Notes: generated from the letters alone by a model not told the origin. A stretch of DNA of 36,810 nucleotides from Gallaecimonas pentaromativorans (GCF_003751625.1 NZ_RJUL01000015.1:1-36810); one strand, 5' to 3'. Positions 16,479 to 25,690 are shown, counted from the stretch's first letter. Numbers and translations are program-made.

Positions 16479-17843
16479 ATGGCGAAACGTAAAACCGCCT
16501 ACGTTTGCAGCGATTGCGGTGCCGATTTTCCACGCTGGCAAGGCCAGTGCAGTGAATGCGGCGCCTGGAACACCATCAGTGAGATGCGCCTGGCCCCGGC
16601 GCCGTCGGGCCCGGCCAGCCGCACCGGTTATGCCGGCGCCACCACCGCCCAGGTAACCACCCTGGCTGAGGTAGATTTAACCGAGCTGCCCCGTATTCAC
16701 AGTGGTTTTGGCGAGCTGGACCGGGTGCTGGGCGGCGGTATAGTGCCGGGCTCGGCGGTGCTGATTGGCGGCCACCCCGGCGCCGGTAAATCCACCTTGC
16801 TGCTGCAAACCATGTGCGGCTTGGCCGAAACCATGCCCACCCTTTATGTCACCGGCGAGGAGTCCTTGCAGCAGGTGGCGATGCGCGCCAAGCGCCTGGG
16901 GCTGCCTAACGGCAAGCTCAAGATGCTTACCGAAACCAGCATTGAAACCATCATGGCTATCGCCGAGCAGGAAAAGCCCAAGGTGATGGTGATTGACTCC
17001 ATCCAGGTGATGCACATGGCCGACATCCAGTCGGCGCCGGGTTCGGTGTCCCAGGTTCGTGAATCGGCGGCTTATCTCACCCGCTTTGCCAAGCAGAACA
17101 ATGTGGCCATCATCATGGTGGGCCACGTTACCAAAGACGGCACCCTGGCCGGCCCCAAGGTGCTGGAGCACTGCATTGACTGCTCGATTTTACTGGAAGG
17201 GGACAGCGATTCTCGTTTTCGTACCCTGCGTGGCCAGAAAAACCGCTTTGGCGCCGTCAACGAGCTGGGGGTCTTTGCCATGACCGGCCAGGGCCTCAAG
17301 GAAGTGTCCAACCCGTCGGCCATCTTCTTGCAACGGGCCGAGGAGCAGGCGCCGGGCTCTATCGTTATGGTGATCTGGGAAGGTACCCGGCCGCTGCTGG
17401 TGGAATTGCAGGCCCTGGTGGATGCCTCGCCTTTGAATAACCCGCGCCGGGTGGCGGTGGGCCTGGAGCAAAACCGCTTATCGATGCTGCTGGCGGTGAT
17501 GCACCGCCATGGCGGTTTGCAGATGTCAGACCAAGACGTGTTTGTCAACGTGGTGGGCGGGGTGCGGGTAAGCGAAACCAGCGCAGACCTCGCCATGCTG
17601 CTGGCCATGGTGTCGAGCTTTCGCAATAAGGTGTTACCTCGGGATATGGTGATCTTCGGGGAAGTGGGCTTGTCCGGGGAAATTCGCCCGGTGCCCTCGG
17701 GCTCTGAGCGCCTTAACGAAGCGGCCAAACACGGTTTTACCCGCGCCATTGTGCCCAAGGGCAATGTACCCAAGACCTTACCCAAAGGCATGGAGGTGAT
17801 AGGGGTAACCAAACTCGCGGAGGCCCTGGAGGCCTTGATGTGA
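16479..17843 (+). CDS. radA: DNA repair ATPase RadA
   Basis: A 454-residue RecA-like branch-migration helicase (E. coli 460). An N-terminal C4 zinc finger (Cys10, 13, 24, 27) leads into Walker [13 protein letters not shown] near residue 97. Walker B VMVIDSIQ follows, then the RadA-specific KNRFGAVNELG motif and a C-terminal Lon-protease-like domain (VGGVRVSETSADLAMLLA, GEVGLSGEIRPV). RadA extends heteroduplexes during recombinational repair. The ATG at 16479 follows AAGAGGA (16468-16474). It is divergent from the PilZ gene and ends in a bidirectional terminator. Confidence 0.98.
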   Translation: MAKRKTAYVCSDCGADFPRWQGQCSECGAWNTISEMRLAPAPSGPASRTGYAGATTAQVTTLAEVDLTELPRIHSGFGELDRVLGGGIVPGSAVLIGGHPGAGKSTLLLQTMCGLAETMPTLYVTGEESLQQVAMRAKRLGLPNGKLKMLTETSIETIMAIAEQEKPKVMVIDSIQVMHMADIQSAPGSVSQVRESAAYLTRFAKQNNVAIIMVGHVTKDGTLAGPKVLEHCIDCSILLEGDSDSRFRTLRGQKNRFGAVNELGVFAMTGQGLKEVSNPSAIFLQRAEEQAPGSIVMVIWEGTRPLLVELQALVDASPLNNPRRVAVGLEQNRLSMLLAVMHRHGGLQMSDQDVFVNVVGGVRVSETSADLAMLLAMVSSFRNKVLPRDMVIFGEVGLSGEIRPVPSGSERLNEAAKHGFTRAIVPKGNVPKTLPKGMEVIGVTKLAEALEALM

Positions 17844-17846
17844 AAA

Positions 17847-17870
17847 AGCCGCCCATCGGGCGGCTTTTTT
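17847..17870. terminator. Bidirectional terminator after radA
   Basis: AGCCGCCC (17847-17854) and GGGCGGCT (17858-17865) pair around ATC, with A5 before and T6 after. The T tract runs into the stop codon (17869-17871) of the convergent PilZ gene, so it serves both. Confidence 0.92.
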
Positions 17871-18246
17871 AGTGGTGCAGTTGGCTGTCGATAAGGTTGC
17901 CGAGGTTTCGCTCCAACAGCTCGGGGTTGCCGAGGTTGAGTTCTACCAGACGGCGCAGCCGACTGGCCGATTCCACGTCCATTTCGTTAACCAGCAAGTG
18001 CAGGCGCCCCTCGCTGGTGCCCACCAGGGTGCAGCTCAGGCGGATGTCGTCGCCTACGTCATCCAGGGCCAAGGTCAGTTGGCAATACTCACCGATGCGG
18101 GCTGGCCAATGGCCAGGCCGGGTGACCAGGGCACCTTTGAGAGACAAGTCCTGAACCTCGGTGGCCCAGCACTGGCTGCCAAGGCAGAGGCTGGCGGTGC
18201 GCTGGAACGGAATACGGGTAAAGTCGCGGCGATCTTCAGTCACCAT
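17869..18246 (-). CDS. Small PilZ domain protein, canonical motifs
   Basis: A 125-residue single PilZ domain. R7-DFT-R11 (from MVTEDRRDFTRIPF) is the RxxxR motif and DLSLKG the DxSxxG motif, so c-di-GMP binding is likely. The ATG at 18246 is chosen because GGGAGGA lies just upstream on the reverse strand; the longer frame to 18357 runs inside the neighbouring gene. It overlaps the preceding PilZ gene by 7 bases, indicating a two-gene operon with coupled translation. Its target is unknown. Confidence 0.87.
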   Translation of the reverse strand: MVTEDRRDFTRIPFQRTASLCLGSQCWATEVQDLSLKGALVTRPGHWPARIGEYCQLTLALDDVGDDIRLSCTLVGTSEGRLHLLVNEMDVESASRLRRLVELNLGNPELLERNLGNLIDSQLHH

Positions 18247-18605
18247 TGGTCCTCCCACAAGGTAAAACAATCGCGGTACAGCCAGTTGGTCGAGCCAAGA
18301 TAGAGGGCGGCCATGCGTTTGAGGTGGCCGGAAGAATCGGCACAGATCTTCAGGCACTCCATCCCCAGGCGTTCCCCTTCCAGATAGCGCACCTGGGTGT
18401 GCATCTGAATAAAGGCATCGCCCTCGGGCAGGCGCAGACTCAAAGTGGCGTGATCGCCCAGCAGGAGATCGGAAGGAAGGGCGCCGCAGACCACGGCACC
18501 TTGCAACGAGAGATCGAGAAGGGTGAAATCCCAGCAGCGCTCGCCTTTGCAGATACGTACTGGCGTATTGCCAACAAATTGGATGAAACGACTTCGCTCA
18601 ACCAT
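18240..18605 (-). CDS. Small PilZ-like protein with altered c-di-GMP motif
   Basis: A 121-residue PilZ-fold protein, first of a two-gene operon. LDLSLQGAVV keeps the DxSxxG motif. The N-terminal MVERSRFIQF aligns with the usual ERRRFxR, but both arginines of RxxxR are replaced (Ser5 and Gln9). By the family's known chemistry it may not bind c-di-GMP alone. The C-terminal region (about residues 75-121) includes a Cys/Trp-rich tail. It might act as a partner for the adjacent canonical PilZ protein; this is inference. The ATG start at 18605 follows a weak ribosome site (GGA). Confidence 0.8.
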   Translation of the reverse strand: MVERSRFIQFVGNTPVRICKGERCWDFTLLDLSLQGAVVCGALPSDLLLGDHATLSLRLPEGDAFIQMHTQVRYLEGERLGMECLKICADSSGHLKRMAALYLGSTNWLYRDCFTLWEDQW

Positions 18606-18631
18606 GGCTGTGTTCCGTTTTAGGTTGCCTA

Positions 18632-18637
18632 AGTATA
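18632..18637 (-). promoter_or_regulatory. -10 box candidate for the small PilZ operon
   Basis: On the reverse strand TATACT lies 27 bases before the start codon. The matching -35 would fall in the ettA terminator (GCGGCA) and is poor. Confidence 0.35.
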
Positions 18638-18651
18638 GAAGCGACCAATAA

Positions 18652-18675
18652 AAATGCCGCCTGAAGGCGGCATTT
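18652..18675 (-). terminator. Intrinsic terminator of ettA
   Basis: AAATGCCGCC and GGCGGCATTT pair around a 4-base loop; on the reverse strand the stem is followed by TTATT. It lies 19 bases after the ettA stop. Confidence 0.85.
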
Positions 18676-18693
18676 GTTTAGCCATGGCTAAGG

Positions 18694-20358
18694 TTAGCCC
18701 AGTTTCTTGTATTTGATGCGGTGCGGTTCCATGGCCTGGGCGCCGAACTTGGCCTTCATGTATTCCTCGTAGTCGGTGTAGCTGCCTTCGAAGAAGTTCA
18801 CCTGGCCCTCGTCACGGTAGTCGAGGATATGGGTGGCTACCCGGTCGAGGAACCAACGGTCGTGCGAGATGACCATGGCGCAGCCGGGGAAATCCAACAG
18901 GGCGTTCTCCAGGGCGCGCAGGGTCTCGATGTCCAGATCGTTGGTCGGTTCATCCAGCAGCAGGAAGTTACCGCCCGATTGCAGCAGTTTGGCCAGGTGC
19001 AGACGGCCACGCTCACCACCGGAGAGTTCGCCAACCCGCTTTTGCTGGTCGTTGCCACGGAAGTTAAAACGGCCCACGTAGGCGCGGCTGGGGATCTCGA
19101 TATTGCCGACTTTCAGGATGTCCTGGCCGCCAGACACTTCTTCCCAGACGGTTTTCTTGCCGTCCATGCTGTCGCGGAACTGGTCTACCGCTGCCACTTG
19201 CACGGTTTCACCCAGGGAGATGGCGCCGGAATCCGGGCTCTCGGCTCCCTGGATCATTCGAAACAGGGTGGATTTACCGGCGCCGTTGGGGCCGATGATA
19301 CCGACGATGGCACCCTTGGGTACGCTGAAACTCAGGTCGTCAATCAGCACCCGGTCGCCGTAGCTCTTTTTCAGGTTGCTCACTTCCAGCACCTTGTCAC
19401 CCAGGCGCGGGCCGGGGGGAATAAAGAGTTCGTTGGTCTCGTTGCGCTTTTGGAAATCCTGGCTTTGCAGCTCTTCAAAGCGGGCCATACGGGCCTTGGA
19501 TTTGGCCTGGCGCCCTTTGGGGTTTTGGCGCACCCACTCCAATTCCTTCTGGATGGATTTTTGGCGGGCCGCTTCGGATTTCTCTTCCTGCTCCAGGCGT
19601 TTTTCCTTCTGTTCCAGCCAGGAGGAGTAGTTGCCTTCCCAGGGAATGCCTTCGCCGCGGTCCAGTTCCAAGATCCAGCCGGCCACGTTGTCCAGGAAGT
19701 AACGGTCGTGGGTGATGGCTACCACGGTGCCGGTGTAGTCGTGCAAGAAGCGCTCCAACCAGGCCACGGATTCGGCGTCCAAGTGGTTGGTGGGTTCGTC
19801 CAGCAGCAGCATGTCGGGGCGCGACAGCAGCAGGCGGCACAGCGCCACGCGGCGGCGCTCACCACCGGACAGCTTGGTCACGTCGGCATCCCAGGCCGGT
19901 AGACGCAGGGCCTCGGCGGCGCGCTCCAGGGTGTTGTCGAGGTTGTGGCCGTCTTTGGCCTGGATGAGGTTTTCCAGCTCGCCCTGTTTTTTGGCCAGCT
20001 TGTCGAAATCCGCGTCCGGGTCGGCGTAGGCGGCATACACCTCGTCCAGTTGGCGCATGGCGTCTATTACGTCCTGCACCGCTTCTTCAACGTTGCCGCG
20101 CACGGTTTTGGTCGGATCGAGCTGTGGTTCCTGGGGCAGGTAGCCAACATTGATGCCGGGCTGAGGCCGGGCTTCGCCGTCGATTTCCTTATCAACCCCT
20201 GCCATGATGCGCAGCAAGGTAGACTTACCGGCACCGTTGAGGCCGAGTACGCCGATCTTGGCACCCGGGAAGAAGGACAATGAAATGTTTTTCAAAATGT
20301 ACTTCTTGGGTGGTACGACCTTGCTCACCCGGCTCATGGTATAGATGTACTGAGCCAT
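18694..20358 (-). CDS. ettA: Energy-dependent translational throttle EttA (ABC-F)
   Basis: A 554-residue soluble ABC-F ATPase (E. coli 555). Two ABC cassettes are seen: Walker [12 protein letters not shown] with signature [12 protein letters not shown], and [11 protein letters not shown] with [12 protein letters not shown]. Both are followed by LLDEPTN(H/D)LD. Between them lies the charged linker ([16 protein letters not shown]) typical of ABC-F. There are no membrane segments. EttA binds the ribosomal E site and gates the first elongation step according to ATP/ADP. The ATG at 20358 has AGAGAGG upstream. It is divergent from glyA. Confidence 0.98.
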   Translation of the reverse strand: MAQYIYTMSRVSKVVPPKKYILKNISLSFFPGAKIGVLGLNGAGKSTLLRIMAGVDKEIDGEARPQPGINVGYLPQEPQLDPTKTVRGNVEEAVQDVIDAMRQLDEVYAAYADPDADFDKLAKKQGELENLIQAKDGHNLDNTLERAAEALRLPAWDADVTKLSGGERRRVALCRLLLSRPDMLLLDEPTNHLDAESVAWLERFLHDYTGTVVAITHDRYFLDNVAGWILELDRGEGIPWEGNYSSWLEQKEKRLEQEEKSEAARQKSIQKELEWVRQNPKGRQAKSKARMARFEELQSQDFQKRNETNELFIPPGPRLGDKVLEVSNLKKSYGDRVLIDDLSFSVPKGAIVGIIGPNGAGKSTLFRMIQGAESPDSGAISLGETVQVAAVDQFRDSMDGKKTVWEEVSGGQDILKVGNIEIPSRAYVGRFNFRGNDQQKRVGELSGGERGRLHLAKLLQSGGNFLLLDEPTNDLDIETLRALENALLDFPGCAMVISHDRWFLDRVATHILDYRDEGQVNFFEGSYTDYEEYMKAKFGAQAMEPHRIKYKKLG

Positions 20359-20393
20359 ATGCCTCTCTCTATTGAGGATGTGAAATGCGGCCT

Positions 20394-20422
20394 ATTGTAT
20401 CCCATCGAGTTGGCCTTGCCAG
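20394..20422 (-). promoter_or_regulatory. Promoter candidate of ettA
   Basis: On the reverse strand CTGGCA (20422-20417), a 17-base spacer and TACAAT (20399-20394) form a sigma-70-like promoter, with a leader of about 30 bases. Confidence 0.5.
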
Positions 20423-20433
20423 CGATCCGGGAT

Positions 20434-20449
20434 AGGAAACCGATTGCGT
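20434..20449. promoter_or_regulatory. PurR box upstream of glyA
   Basis: AGGAAACCGATTGCGT agrees at every defined position with the PurR consensus ANGNAANCGNTTGCNT. It lies 67 bases before the glyA start. A TAAAAT -10 candidate sits at 20457-20462, so the box covers the -35 position. E. coli glyA is also repressed by PurR, which supports the call. Confidence 0.75.
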
Positions 20450-20516
20450 ATCGGGGTAAAATACCGGCCACTTTTTTCTAATGACGAACTGACGGGTAGC
20501 TTGCCCTGGAGAAACC

Positions 20517-21773
20517 ATGCTGGATTCAAAACTGTCCATCGCCGAATTCGATCCCGCCCTGTGGGAAGCCATGCAGCAGGAAGTGCAGCGCCAGGAGGAT
20601 CACGTTGAGCTGATCGCCTCTGAAAACTATACCTCCAAGCGCGTGATGGAAGCCCAGGGTTCCCAGCTGACCAACAAATACGCCGAGGGCTACCCCCACA
20701 AGCGTTACTACGGTGGCTGTGAGTATGTGGACATTGCTGAAGAGCTGGCCATCAACCGTGCCAAAGAGCTGTTTGGCGCCGACTACGTTAACGTGCAGCC
20801 CCACTCCGGCTCCCAGGCCAACAGCGCCGTTTACATGGCCCTTTGTGAGCCGGGCGACGTGGTACTGGGCATGAGCCTGGCCCACGGCGGCCACCTGACC
20901 CACGGCGCCTCTGTCAGCTTCTCCGGCAAAATGTACAAAGCGGTGCAGTACGGCATCAACCAGGAAACCGGCCTTATCGACTACGAAGAAGTGCGCGCCC
21001 TGGCTAAAGAACACCAGCCGAAGATGATCGTGGCCGGCTTCTCCGCCTACAGCCAGGTGATCGACTGGGCTAAGTTCCGTGAAATCGCCGACGAAGTAGG
21101 CGCCTACCTGTTTGTGGACATGGCCCACGTGGCCGGCCTTATCGCCGCCGGTGTTTACCCTTCACCGCTGCCCCACGCCCATGTGGTCACCACCACCACC
21201 CACAAAACCCTGGCTGGCCCTCGTGGCGGTTTGATTCTTTCTGCCAGCGGCGACGAAGCGGTTTACAAGAAGCTCAACTCCGCCGTGTTCCCCGGCGGCC
21301 AGGGCGGCCCGCTGATGCACGTGATTGCCGCTAAAGCGGTGGCCTTCAAAGAAGCCCTGAGCCCCGAGTTCAAGGCCATGCAGCAGCAAGTGGTGAAAAA
21401 CGCCAAGGCCATGGTCAAGGTGCTGCAAGAGCGCGGCTACAAGATTGTCTCTGGCGGCACCGAGAACCACCTGTTCCTGGTTGACCTCATCGACAAAGAC
21501 ATCACCGGTAAAGATGCCGACGCCGCCCTTGGCCGCGCCAACATCACCGTCAACAAGAACTCCGTGCCTAACGATCCCCGTTCGCCCTTCGTGACCTCAG
21601 GCCTGCGCCTGGGCACCCCGGCGGTCACCAGCCGTGGTTTTGGCGAAGCCGAAGTCACCGCCCTGGCCGGTTGGATCTGCGACGTGCTGGACAACATCAA
21701 CGATGAAGCCACCATTGAGCGCGTTAAAGGCCAAGTGCTTGATCTTTGCCGCCGCTTCCCGGTTTACGGTTAA
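20517..21773 (+). CDS. glyA: Serine hydroxymethyltransferase
   Basis: A 418-residue PLP enzyme (E. coli 417) interconverting serine and glycine while charging tetrahydrofolate with a one-carbon unit. The PLP lysine is Lys230 in [23 protein letters not shown] and [20 protein letters not shown] near the N-terminus are signature stretches. The ATG at 20517 has TGGAGA (20507-20512). It is likely transcribed alone under PurR, matching the need for one-carbon units in purine synthesis. A hairpin follows the stop. Confidence 0.98.
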   Translation: MLDSKLSIAEFDPALWEAMQQEVQRQEDHVELIASENYTSKRVMEAQGSQLTNKYAEGYPHKRYYGGCEYVDIAEELAINRAKELFGADYVNVQPHSGSQANSAVYMALCEPGDVVLGMSLAHGGHLTHGASVSFSGKMYKAVQYGINQETGLIDYEEVRALAKEHQPKMIVAGFSAYSQVIDWAKFREIADEVGAYLFVDMAHVAGLIAAGVYPSPLPHAHVVTTTTHKTLAGPRGGLILSASGDEAVYKKLNSAVFPGGQGGPLMHVIAAKAVAFKEALSPEFKAMQQQVVKNAKAMVKVLQERGYKIVSGGTENHLFLVDLIDKDITGKDADAALGRANITVNKNSVPNDPRSPFVTSGLRLGTPAVTSRGFGEAEVTALAGWICDVLDNINDEATIERVKGQVLDLCRRFPVYG

Positions 21774-21781
21774 TAAAAACC

Positions 21782-21827
21782 AAGGATTCGGGTATCCTTC
21801 ACTGGCCGCGCAAGCGGCCAGTTTTCT
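21782..21827 (+). terminator. Tandem hairpins between glyA and nrdR
   Basis: A small stem AAGGAT/ATCCTT (21782-21799) is followed at once by a 9-bp stem ACTGGCCGC/GCGGCCAGT (21801-21822) with a GCAA tetraloop and TTTTCTTT. The second is a plausible terminator of glyA. The nrdR ribosome site starts three bases after it. Confidence 0.7.
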
Positions 21828-21842
21828 TTGGGAGGCCCCAAC

Positions 21843-22292
21843 ATGCATTGCCCTTTCTGTAGCGCCGACGACACCAAGGTGATTGACTCACGGCTGGTGG
21901 CAGACGGCCACCAGGTTCGCCGTCGTCGCGAATGCCTGGCCTGTCACGAACGCTTCACCACCTTTGAAACCGCCGAACTGGTGATGCCCCGCGTCATCAA
22001 GCGCGACGGTATCCGCGTGCCTTTTGACGAGGTGAAGCTGCGTGGCGGCATCATGCGGGCCCTGGAAAAACGGCCGGTGTCGGCCGAAAAGGTCGAACAG
22101 GCCATCAACAAAATTCAAAGTACCCTGCGCGCCACCGGCGAGCGGGAAGTCAATTCCGGCATGATTGGCGAGTTGGTCATGGATGCCCTCAAGGGCCTGG
22201 ATAAAGTGGCCTACATCCGCTTTGCTTCCGTGTACCGCAGTTTTGAAGACGTCAAGGAATTCGGCGAGGCCATCGCCCGCCTGGAAGACTGA
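21843..22292 (+). CDS. nrdR: Transcriptional repressor NrdR
   Basis: A 149-residue regulator, exactly the E. coli length. A C4 zinc ribbon (Cys3, 6, 31, 34) is followed by an ATP-cone domain ([30 protein letters not shown]). NrdR senses ATP/dATP and represses ribonucleotide reductase genes. The ATG at 21843 has GGGAGG (21830-21835); the in-frame TTG at 21828 would add residues before the zinc finger. ribD follows 7 bases after the stop, the usual gammaproteobacterial nrdR-rib arrangement. Confidence 0.97.
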   Translation: MHCPFCSADDTKVIDSRLVADGHQVRRRRECLACHERFTTFETAELVMPRVIKRDGIRVPFDEVKLRGGIMRALEKRPVSAEKVEQAINKIQSTLRATGEREVNSGMIGELVMDALKGLDKVAYIRFASVYRSFEDVKEFGEAIARLED

Positions 22293-22299
22293 GAACCCC

Positions 22300-23370
22300 A
22301 TGACCGATGCAAAGTGGATGGCCCGCGCCATCAAACTGGCGGCCCAGGGCCGCTACACAACCGAGCCCAACCCCGCCGTGGGCTGCGTTATCGTTAAAGA
22401 CGGCGAGTTGGTAGGGGAGGGCTGGCATAAACAAGCCGGTACTCCTCACGCCGAGGTACACGCCCTTAATATGGCCGGTGACCTCGCCCGTGGTGCCACC
22501 GCTTATGTGACCTTGGAGCCCTGCGCCCATTATGGCCGCACCCCCCCTTGCGCCGAGGCGCTGGTTAAGGCCGGGGTGGCCAAGGTGATTGCCGCCATGG
22601 TCGACCCCAACCCCAAGGTGGCCGGCAAGGGCCTGAAAATTCTCGAAGACGCCGGCATTGCTACCCAGCATGGCCTTTTGGAAGCCGACGCCCGGGCGCT
22701 CAACCCCGGCTTTTTGAAGAAGATGGAAACCGGCCTGCCTTTTGTGCGGTTAAAACTCGCGGCCAGCCTCGATGGTCGCACCGCCCTTAAAAACGGCCAG
22801 TCCAAGTGGATAACCGGCCCTGACGCCCGGGCCGACGTGCAGCGCCTTCGCGCCATGAGCGGCGCCATCATCACCGGCGCCGGCACTGTGCTGACCGACG
22901 AGCCGTCCCTCAACGTGCGTGCCGAGCAGTTCCCCGACCACTACCCTCTTGAGACCCTGCGCCAGCCGCTACGGGTGGTGCTGGACAGGCGCCAACGCCT
23001 GGGCTCTGACAACGGCTTTTTCCAGGTGCCGAGCCCGGCCTGGGTGGTGAGCCACCATACCGATCACCGCGATTTCCCCGACCACGTGGAAAAGCTGCGC
23101 CTGGGCGAGAAGGATTTTCTCAAGACCTTGCTCAAGAAACTGCCGGTGAACTCGGTGCTGGTGGAAGCCGGTGCCAAGCTGGCGGGCGCCTTCTTAAGTG
23201 AAGGCCTGGTGGACGAACTGGTGCTGTACCTGGCGCCGACCCTGATGGGGGATGTCAGCCGGGGTTTGGTGGAGCTGCCGGTCTTTACCGACATGGCCCA
23301 GGCGCCGCGCTTTACAATCAAAGATGTGCGTCAGGTGGGGAATGACATCCGCCTGACACTGGAGGTGTGA
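22300..23370 (+). CDS. ribD: Riboflavin biosynthesis deaminase/reductase RibD
   Basis: A 356-residue bifunctional enzyme (E. coli 367). The N-terminal deaminase has PHAEVHAL (zinc His and catalytic Glu) and the zinc-binding LEPCAHYGRTPPCAEAL. The C-terminal reductase begins near LPFVRLKLAASLDGRTAL and includes the TGAGTVLTDEPSLNVR site. It converts diaminohydroxyphosphoribosylaminopyrimidine to the ribitylamino precursor for RibH. The ATG at 22300 has GGAAGA upstream in the nrdR end. Its stop overlaps the next start (TGATG). Confidence 0.97.
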   Translation: MTDAKWMARAIKLAAQGRYTTEPNPAVGCVIVKDGELVGEGWHKQAGTPHAEVHALNMAGDLARGATAYVTLEPCAHYGRTPPCAEALVKAGVAKVIAAMVDPNPKVAGKGLKILEDAGIATQHGLLEADARALNPGFLKKMETGLPFVRLKLAASLDGRTALKNGQSKWITGPDARADVQRLRAMSGAIITGAGTVLTDEPSLNVRAEQFPDHYPLETLRQPLRVVLDRRQRLGSDNGFFQVPSPAWVVSHHTDHRDFPDHVEKLRLGEKDFLKTLLKKLPVNSVLVEAGAKLAGAFLSEGLVDELVLYLAPTLMGDVSRGLVELPVFTDMAQAPRFTIKDVRQVGNDIRLTLEV

Positions 23371-24020
23371 TGTTTACCGGTATTATTGAAGCGGTAGGCA
23401 AGGTGGCCAGCATCAAGGCCAGCGGCGGCGATGCCATAGTGCGCATTGCCAGCGGAAAGCTGGATTTGAGCGACGTCAAACTGGGCGACTCCATCGCCAC
23501 CAATGGCGTGTGCCTGACAGTAACCGCGCTGCACGGCGACGGCTACAGCGCCGATGTCTCCAGCGAAACCTTAAAACGCACCGGCTTTGCCAAGCTCAAG
23601 GCCGGTAGCCCGGTAAACCTTGAGAAGGCGCTGCTGCCCACCACCCGCCTGGGGGGCCATTTGGTCTCCGGCCACGTTGATGGGGTGGCTAGCGTCGAGA
23701 GCCGCCACAGCACCGGCCGGGCTATTGAGTTTTGGCTCAAGGCGCCGGCTGAGCTTGCTCGCTATATCGCCGAGAAGGGCTCGGTAACGGTGGACGGCAT
23801 CAGCCTTACCGTCAACGCCGTGGAAGGACAGCGTTTCCTGTTGACCATAGTGCCCCACACCCAGGGTGAGACCACAATAGCCGGCTGGAAAGCCGGTAGC
23901 GAGGTCAACCTGGAGGTGGACCTGCTGGCCCGTTACATAGAGCGGTTGCTGGCCCCGAGCCCGGATAAAAAAGAAACGGTTACACTGGATTTGTTAGCCC
24001 GCAGCGGCTTCTTGAAATAA
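23370..24020 (+). CDS. ribE: Riboflavin synthase alpha subunit
   Basis: A 216-residue enzyme (E. coli RibC 213) of two repeated lumazine-binding barrels. The first starts with [12 protein letters not shown] and [13 protein letters not shown]; the second repeats the pattern with [15 protein letters not shown]. It dismutates two 6,7-dimethyl-8-ribityllumazine molecules to riboflavin. The ATG at 23370 is preceded by GGAGGT (23361-23366) inside the ribD end and shares a base with the ribD stop. The GTG at 23367 is in frame but too close to that site. Confidence 0.97.
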   Translation: MFTGIIEAVGKVASIKASGGDAIVRIASGKLDLSDVKLGDSIATNGVCLTVTALHGDGYSADVSSETLKRTGFAKLKAGSPVNLEKALLPTTRLGGHLVSGHVDGVASVESRHSTGRAIEFWLKAPAELARYIAEKGSVTVDGISLTVNAVEGQRFLLTIVPHTQGETTIAGWKAGSEVNLEVDLLARYIERLLAPSPDKKETVTLDLLARSGFLK

Positions 24021-24029
24021 GGAATGAGC

Positions 24030-25142
24030 ATGGCCCTGTCACCCATCAAAGACATCATCGACGACATTCGTGCCGGCAAGATGGTCATTCTCATGGACGA
24101 TGAAGACCGGGAAAACGAAGGCGACCTGATTGTCGCCGCCGAGAAAATCACCCCTGAAATCATCAACTTCATGGCCACCCATGGCCGCGGCCTTATCTGC
24201 CTGACCATGACCCGCGACCGCTGCCAGCGCCTGAATCTGCCGCTGATGGCCAAAGACAACAACGCCCAGTTTGGCACCGCCTTTACCGTGTCCATCGAGG
24301 CCGCCGAAGGGGTGACCACCGGTATCAGCGCCGCTGACCGGGCCCGTACCGTGCTGGCGGCGGTGGATAAAAACGCCGTGGCCGCCGATGTTGTCCAGCC
24401 GGGGCATATCTTCCCGATCATGGCCCAGGACGGCGGCGTGCTGACCCGCGCCGGCCACACCGAAGCCGGGTGCGATCTGGCGCGCCTGGCCGGTTTTGAA
24501 CCCTCCGGCGTTATCGTTGAAATTCTCAACGACGACGGCACCATGGCCCGCCGGCCGCAGCTGGAAGTCTTTGGCGAGAAGCACGGTATCAAGGTGGGCA
24601 CCATTGCCGACCTCATTGAATACCGCTCCTTGCACGAGACCACCATCGAGCGCATCACCCAGTGCAAACTGCCAACCCTGTACGGCGAGTTTGATCTGGT
24701 CACTTACCGCGACACCATCGATGGCCGCCTGCACTTTGCCCTTAAAAACGGTGAGGTATCTGCCGATGCGCCTACCCTGGTGCGGGTGCATCTGCATAGC
24801 CGCCTGACCGATTTGTTGCTCTCAGACCGCACCATGTCGCGCAGCTGGCCTTTGTATAAAGCCATGGAACGCATCGGCAGTGAAGGCGGGGTGCTGGTGC
24901 TGCTGGGCTCGGAAGAGAGCGACAGCGACCTGGTGCGTAAATTGTTGCACTTTGCCGCCCAAGATTGCGGCCAGGAACCGGCCCCGGCCCAATGGAGCGG
25001 TACCAGCCGCCGGGTGGGGGTAGGGTCGCAAATTCTCGCCGACCTTGGGGTCGGTAAAATGCGGCTGCTGTCCAGCTCCGACAAGCGCTACCACTCCTTG
25101 AGTGGATTCGGGCTGGAAGTGGTGGAATACGTCGCCGAATAA
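24030..25142 (+). CDS. ribB: DHBP synthase with non-catalytic GTP cyclohydrolase II-like domain
   Basis: A 370-residue two-domain protein. The N-terminal half is 3,4-dihydroxy-2-butanone 4-phosphate synthase, with [10 protein letters not shown] (residues 23-32), THGRGLIC and [15 protein letters not shown] intact. From about residue 212 it resembles GTP cyclohydrolase II. However, the zinc motif (RVHSECLTGD...RCDCG in E. coli RibA) is replaced by [10 protein letters not shown]...RTMSRSW, with no cysteines, and QEGRNIG is missing. It matches the RibBX type described in other proteobacteria, so only DHBP synthase activity is expected. Start: ATG at 24030, six bases after TAAGGA; the in-frame ATG at 24024 would touch that site. 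Confidence 0.92.
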   Translation: MALSPIKDIIDDIRAGKMVILMDDEDRENEGDLIVAAEKITPEIINFMATHGRGLICLTMTRDRCQRLNLPLMAKDNNAQFGTAFTVSIEAAEGVTTGISAADRARTVLAAVDKNAVAADVVQPGHIFPIMAQDGGVLTRAGHTEAGCDLARLAGFEPSGVIVEILNDDGTMARRPQLEVFGEKHGIKVGTIADLIEYRSLHETTIERITQCKLPTLYGEFDLVTYRDTIDGRLHFALKNGEVSADAPTLVRVHLHSRLTDLLLSDRTMSRSWPLYKAMERIGSEGGVLVLLGSEESDSDLVRKLLHFAAQDCGQEPAPAQWSGTSRRVGVGSQILADLGVGKMRLLSSSDKRYHSLSGFGLEVVEYVAE

Positions 25143-25171
25143 GGGGCCTTGTAAGCAGTAGGCCATTGTCA

Positions 25172-25199
25172 GGCGCTGTGCTACCATAGCGCCGTTTTT
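25172..25199 (+). terminator. Terminator-like hairpin between ribB and ribH
   Basis: GGCGCTGTG (25172-25180) pairs with CATAGCGCC (25185-25193; one G-T pair) around CTAC, followed by GTTTTT. It should stop or reduce readthrough from ribB into ribH. Confidence 0.65.
25179..25187 (+). promoter_or_regulatory. Extended -10 candidate for ribH-nusB
   Basis: TGCTACCAT matches the extended -10 pattern TGnTAnnnT and would start transcripts near 25194. It lies in the terminator hairpin itself; no good -35 is seen. Confidence 0.35.
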
Positions 25200-25219
25200 C
25201 TCGGGTCAAGAGTCACGCT

Positions 25220-25690
25220 ATGAAGATCATCGAAGGCGGTTTCGCGGCGCCCAAGCACAAGTTTGCGCTGGTGGTGTCCCGTTTTAATAGCTTTATTGTC
25301 GATTCCCTGGTGGACGGCGCTATCGACGCCCTGAAGCGTCACGGCCAGGTGCCGGAAGAGCACATCACCATCGTGCGTGTGCCCGGTGCGGTCGAACTGC
25401 CTCTGGCAGCCAAGAAAGTGGCGGCCAGCAAAAAATACGACGCCATTATCTCTCTTGGCGCCGTGATCCGTGGCGGTACTCCCCATTTCGAATACGTCTG
25501 TGCCGAGTGCAACAAGGGCCTGGCTTCCGTGGCCATGGATTACGACATCCCCGTTGCCTTCGGTGTACTGACCACCGACACCATCGAGCAGGCCATTGAG
25601 CGTGCCGGTACCAAGGCCGGTAACAAGGGCGCCGAAGCGGCCCTGTCTGCCCTGGAAATGGTCAACGTCATCGACGCGCTGGAGGGCTGA
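25220..25690 (+). CDS. ribH: 6,7-dimethyl-8-ribityllumazine synthase
   Basis: A 156-residue enzyme, the E. coli length, that condenses the RibD-route pyrimidine with DHBP from RibB. It forms icosahedral or pentameric shells. Substrate-binding [33 protein letters not shown] (with the active-site His) and AFGVLTTDT are all present. The ATG at 25220 has only CAAGAG as a weak ribosome site. Its stop overlaps the nusB start (TGATG), the classic ribH-nusB pair. Confidence 0.98.
   Translation: MKIIEGGFAAPKHKFALVVSRFNSFIVDSLVDGAIDALKRHGQVPEEHITIVRVPGAVELPLAAKKVAASKKYDAIISLGAVIRGGTPHFEYVCAECNKGLASVAMDYDIPVAFGVLTTDTIEQAIERAGTKAGNKGAEAALSALEMVNVIDALEG

Noticed and set aside
18721-19902. 393-codon forward frame opposite ettA
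   Set aside because: Antisense to EttA, with shadow-type sequence rich in Val, Gly and Gln and no recognisable domain.
22293-22299. Possible FMN riboswitch for the rib genes
   Set aside because: Only 7 bases separate nrdR from ribD and no RFN element is seen before ribD, ribE, ribB or ribH.
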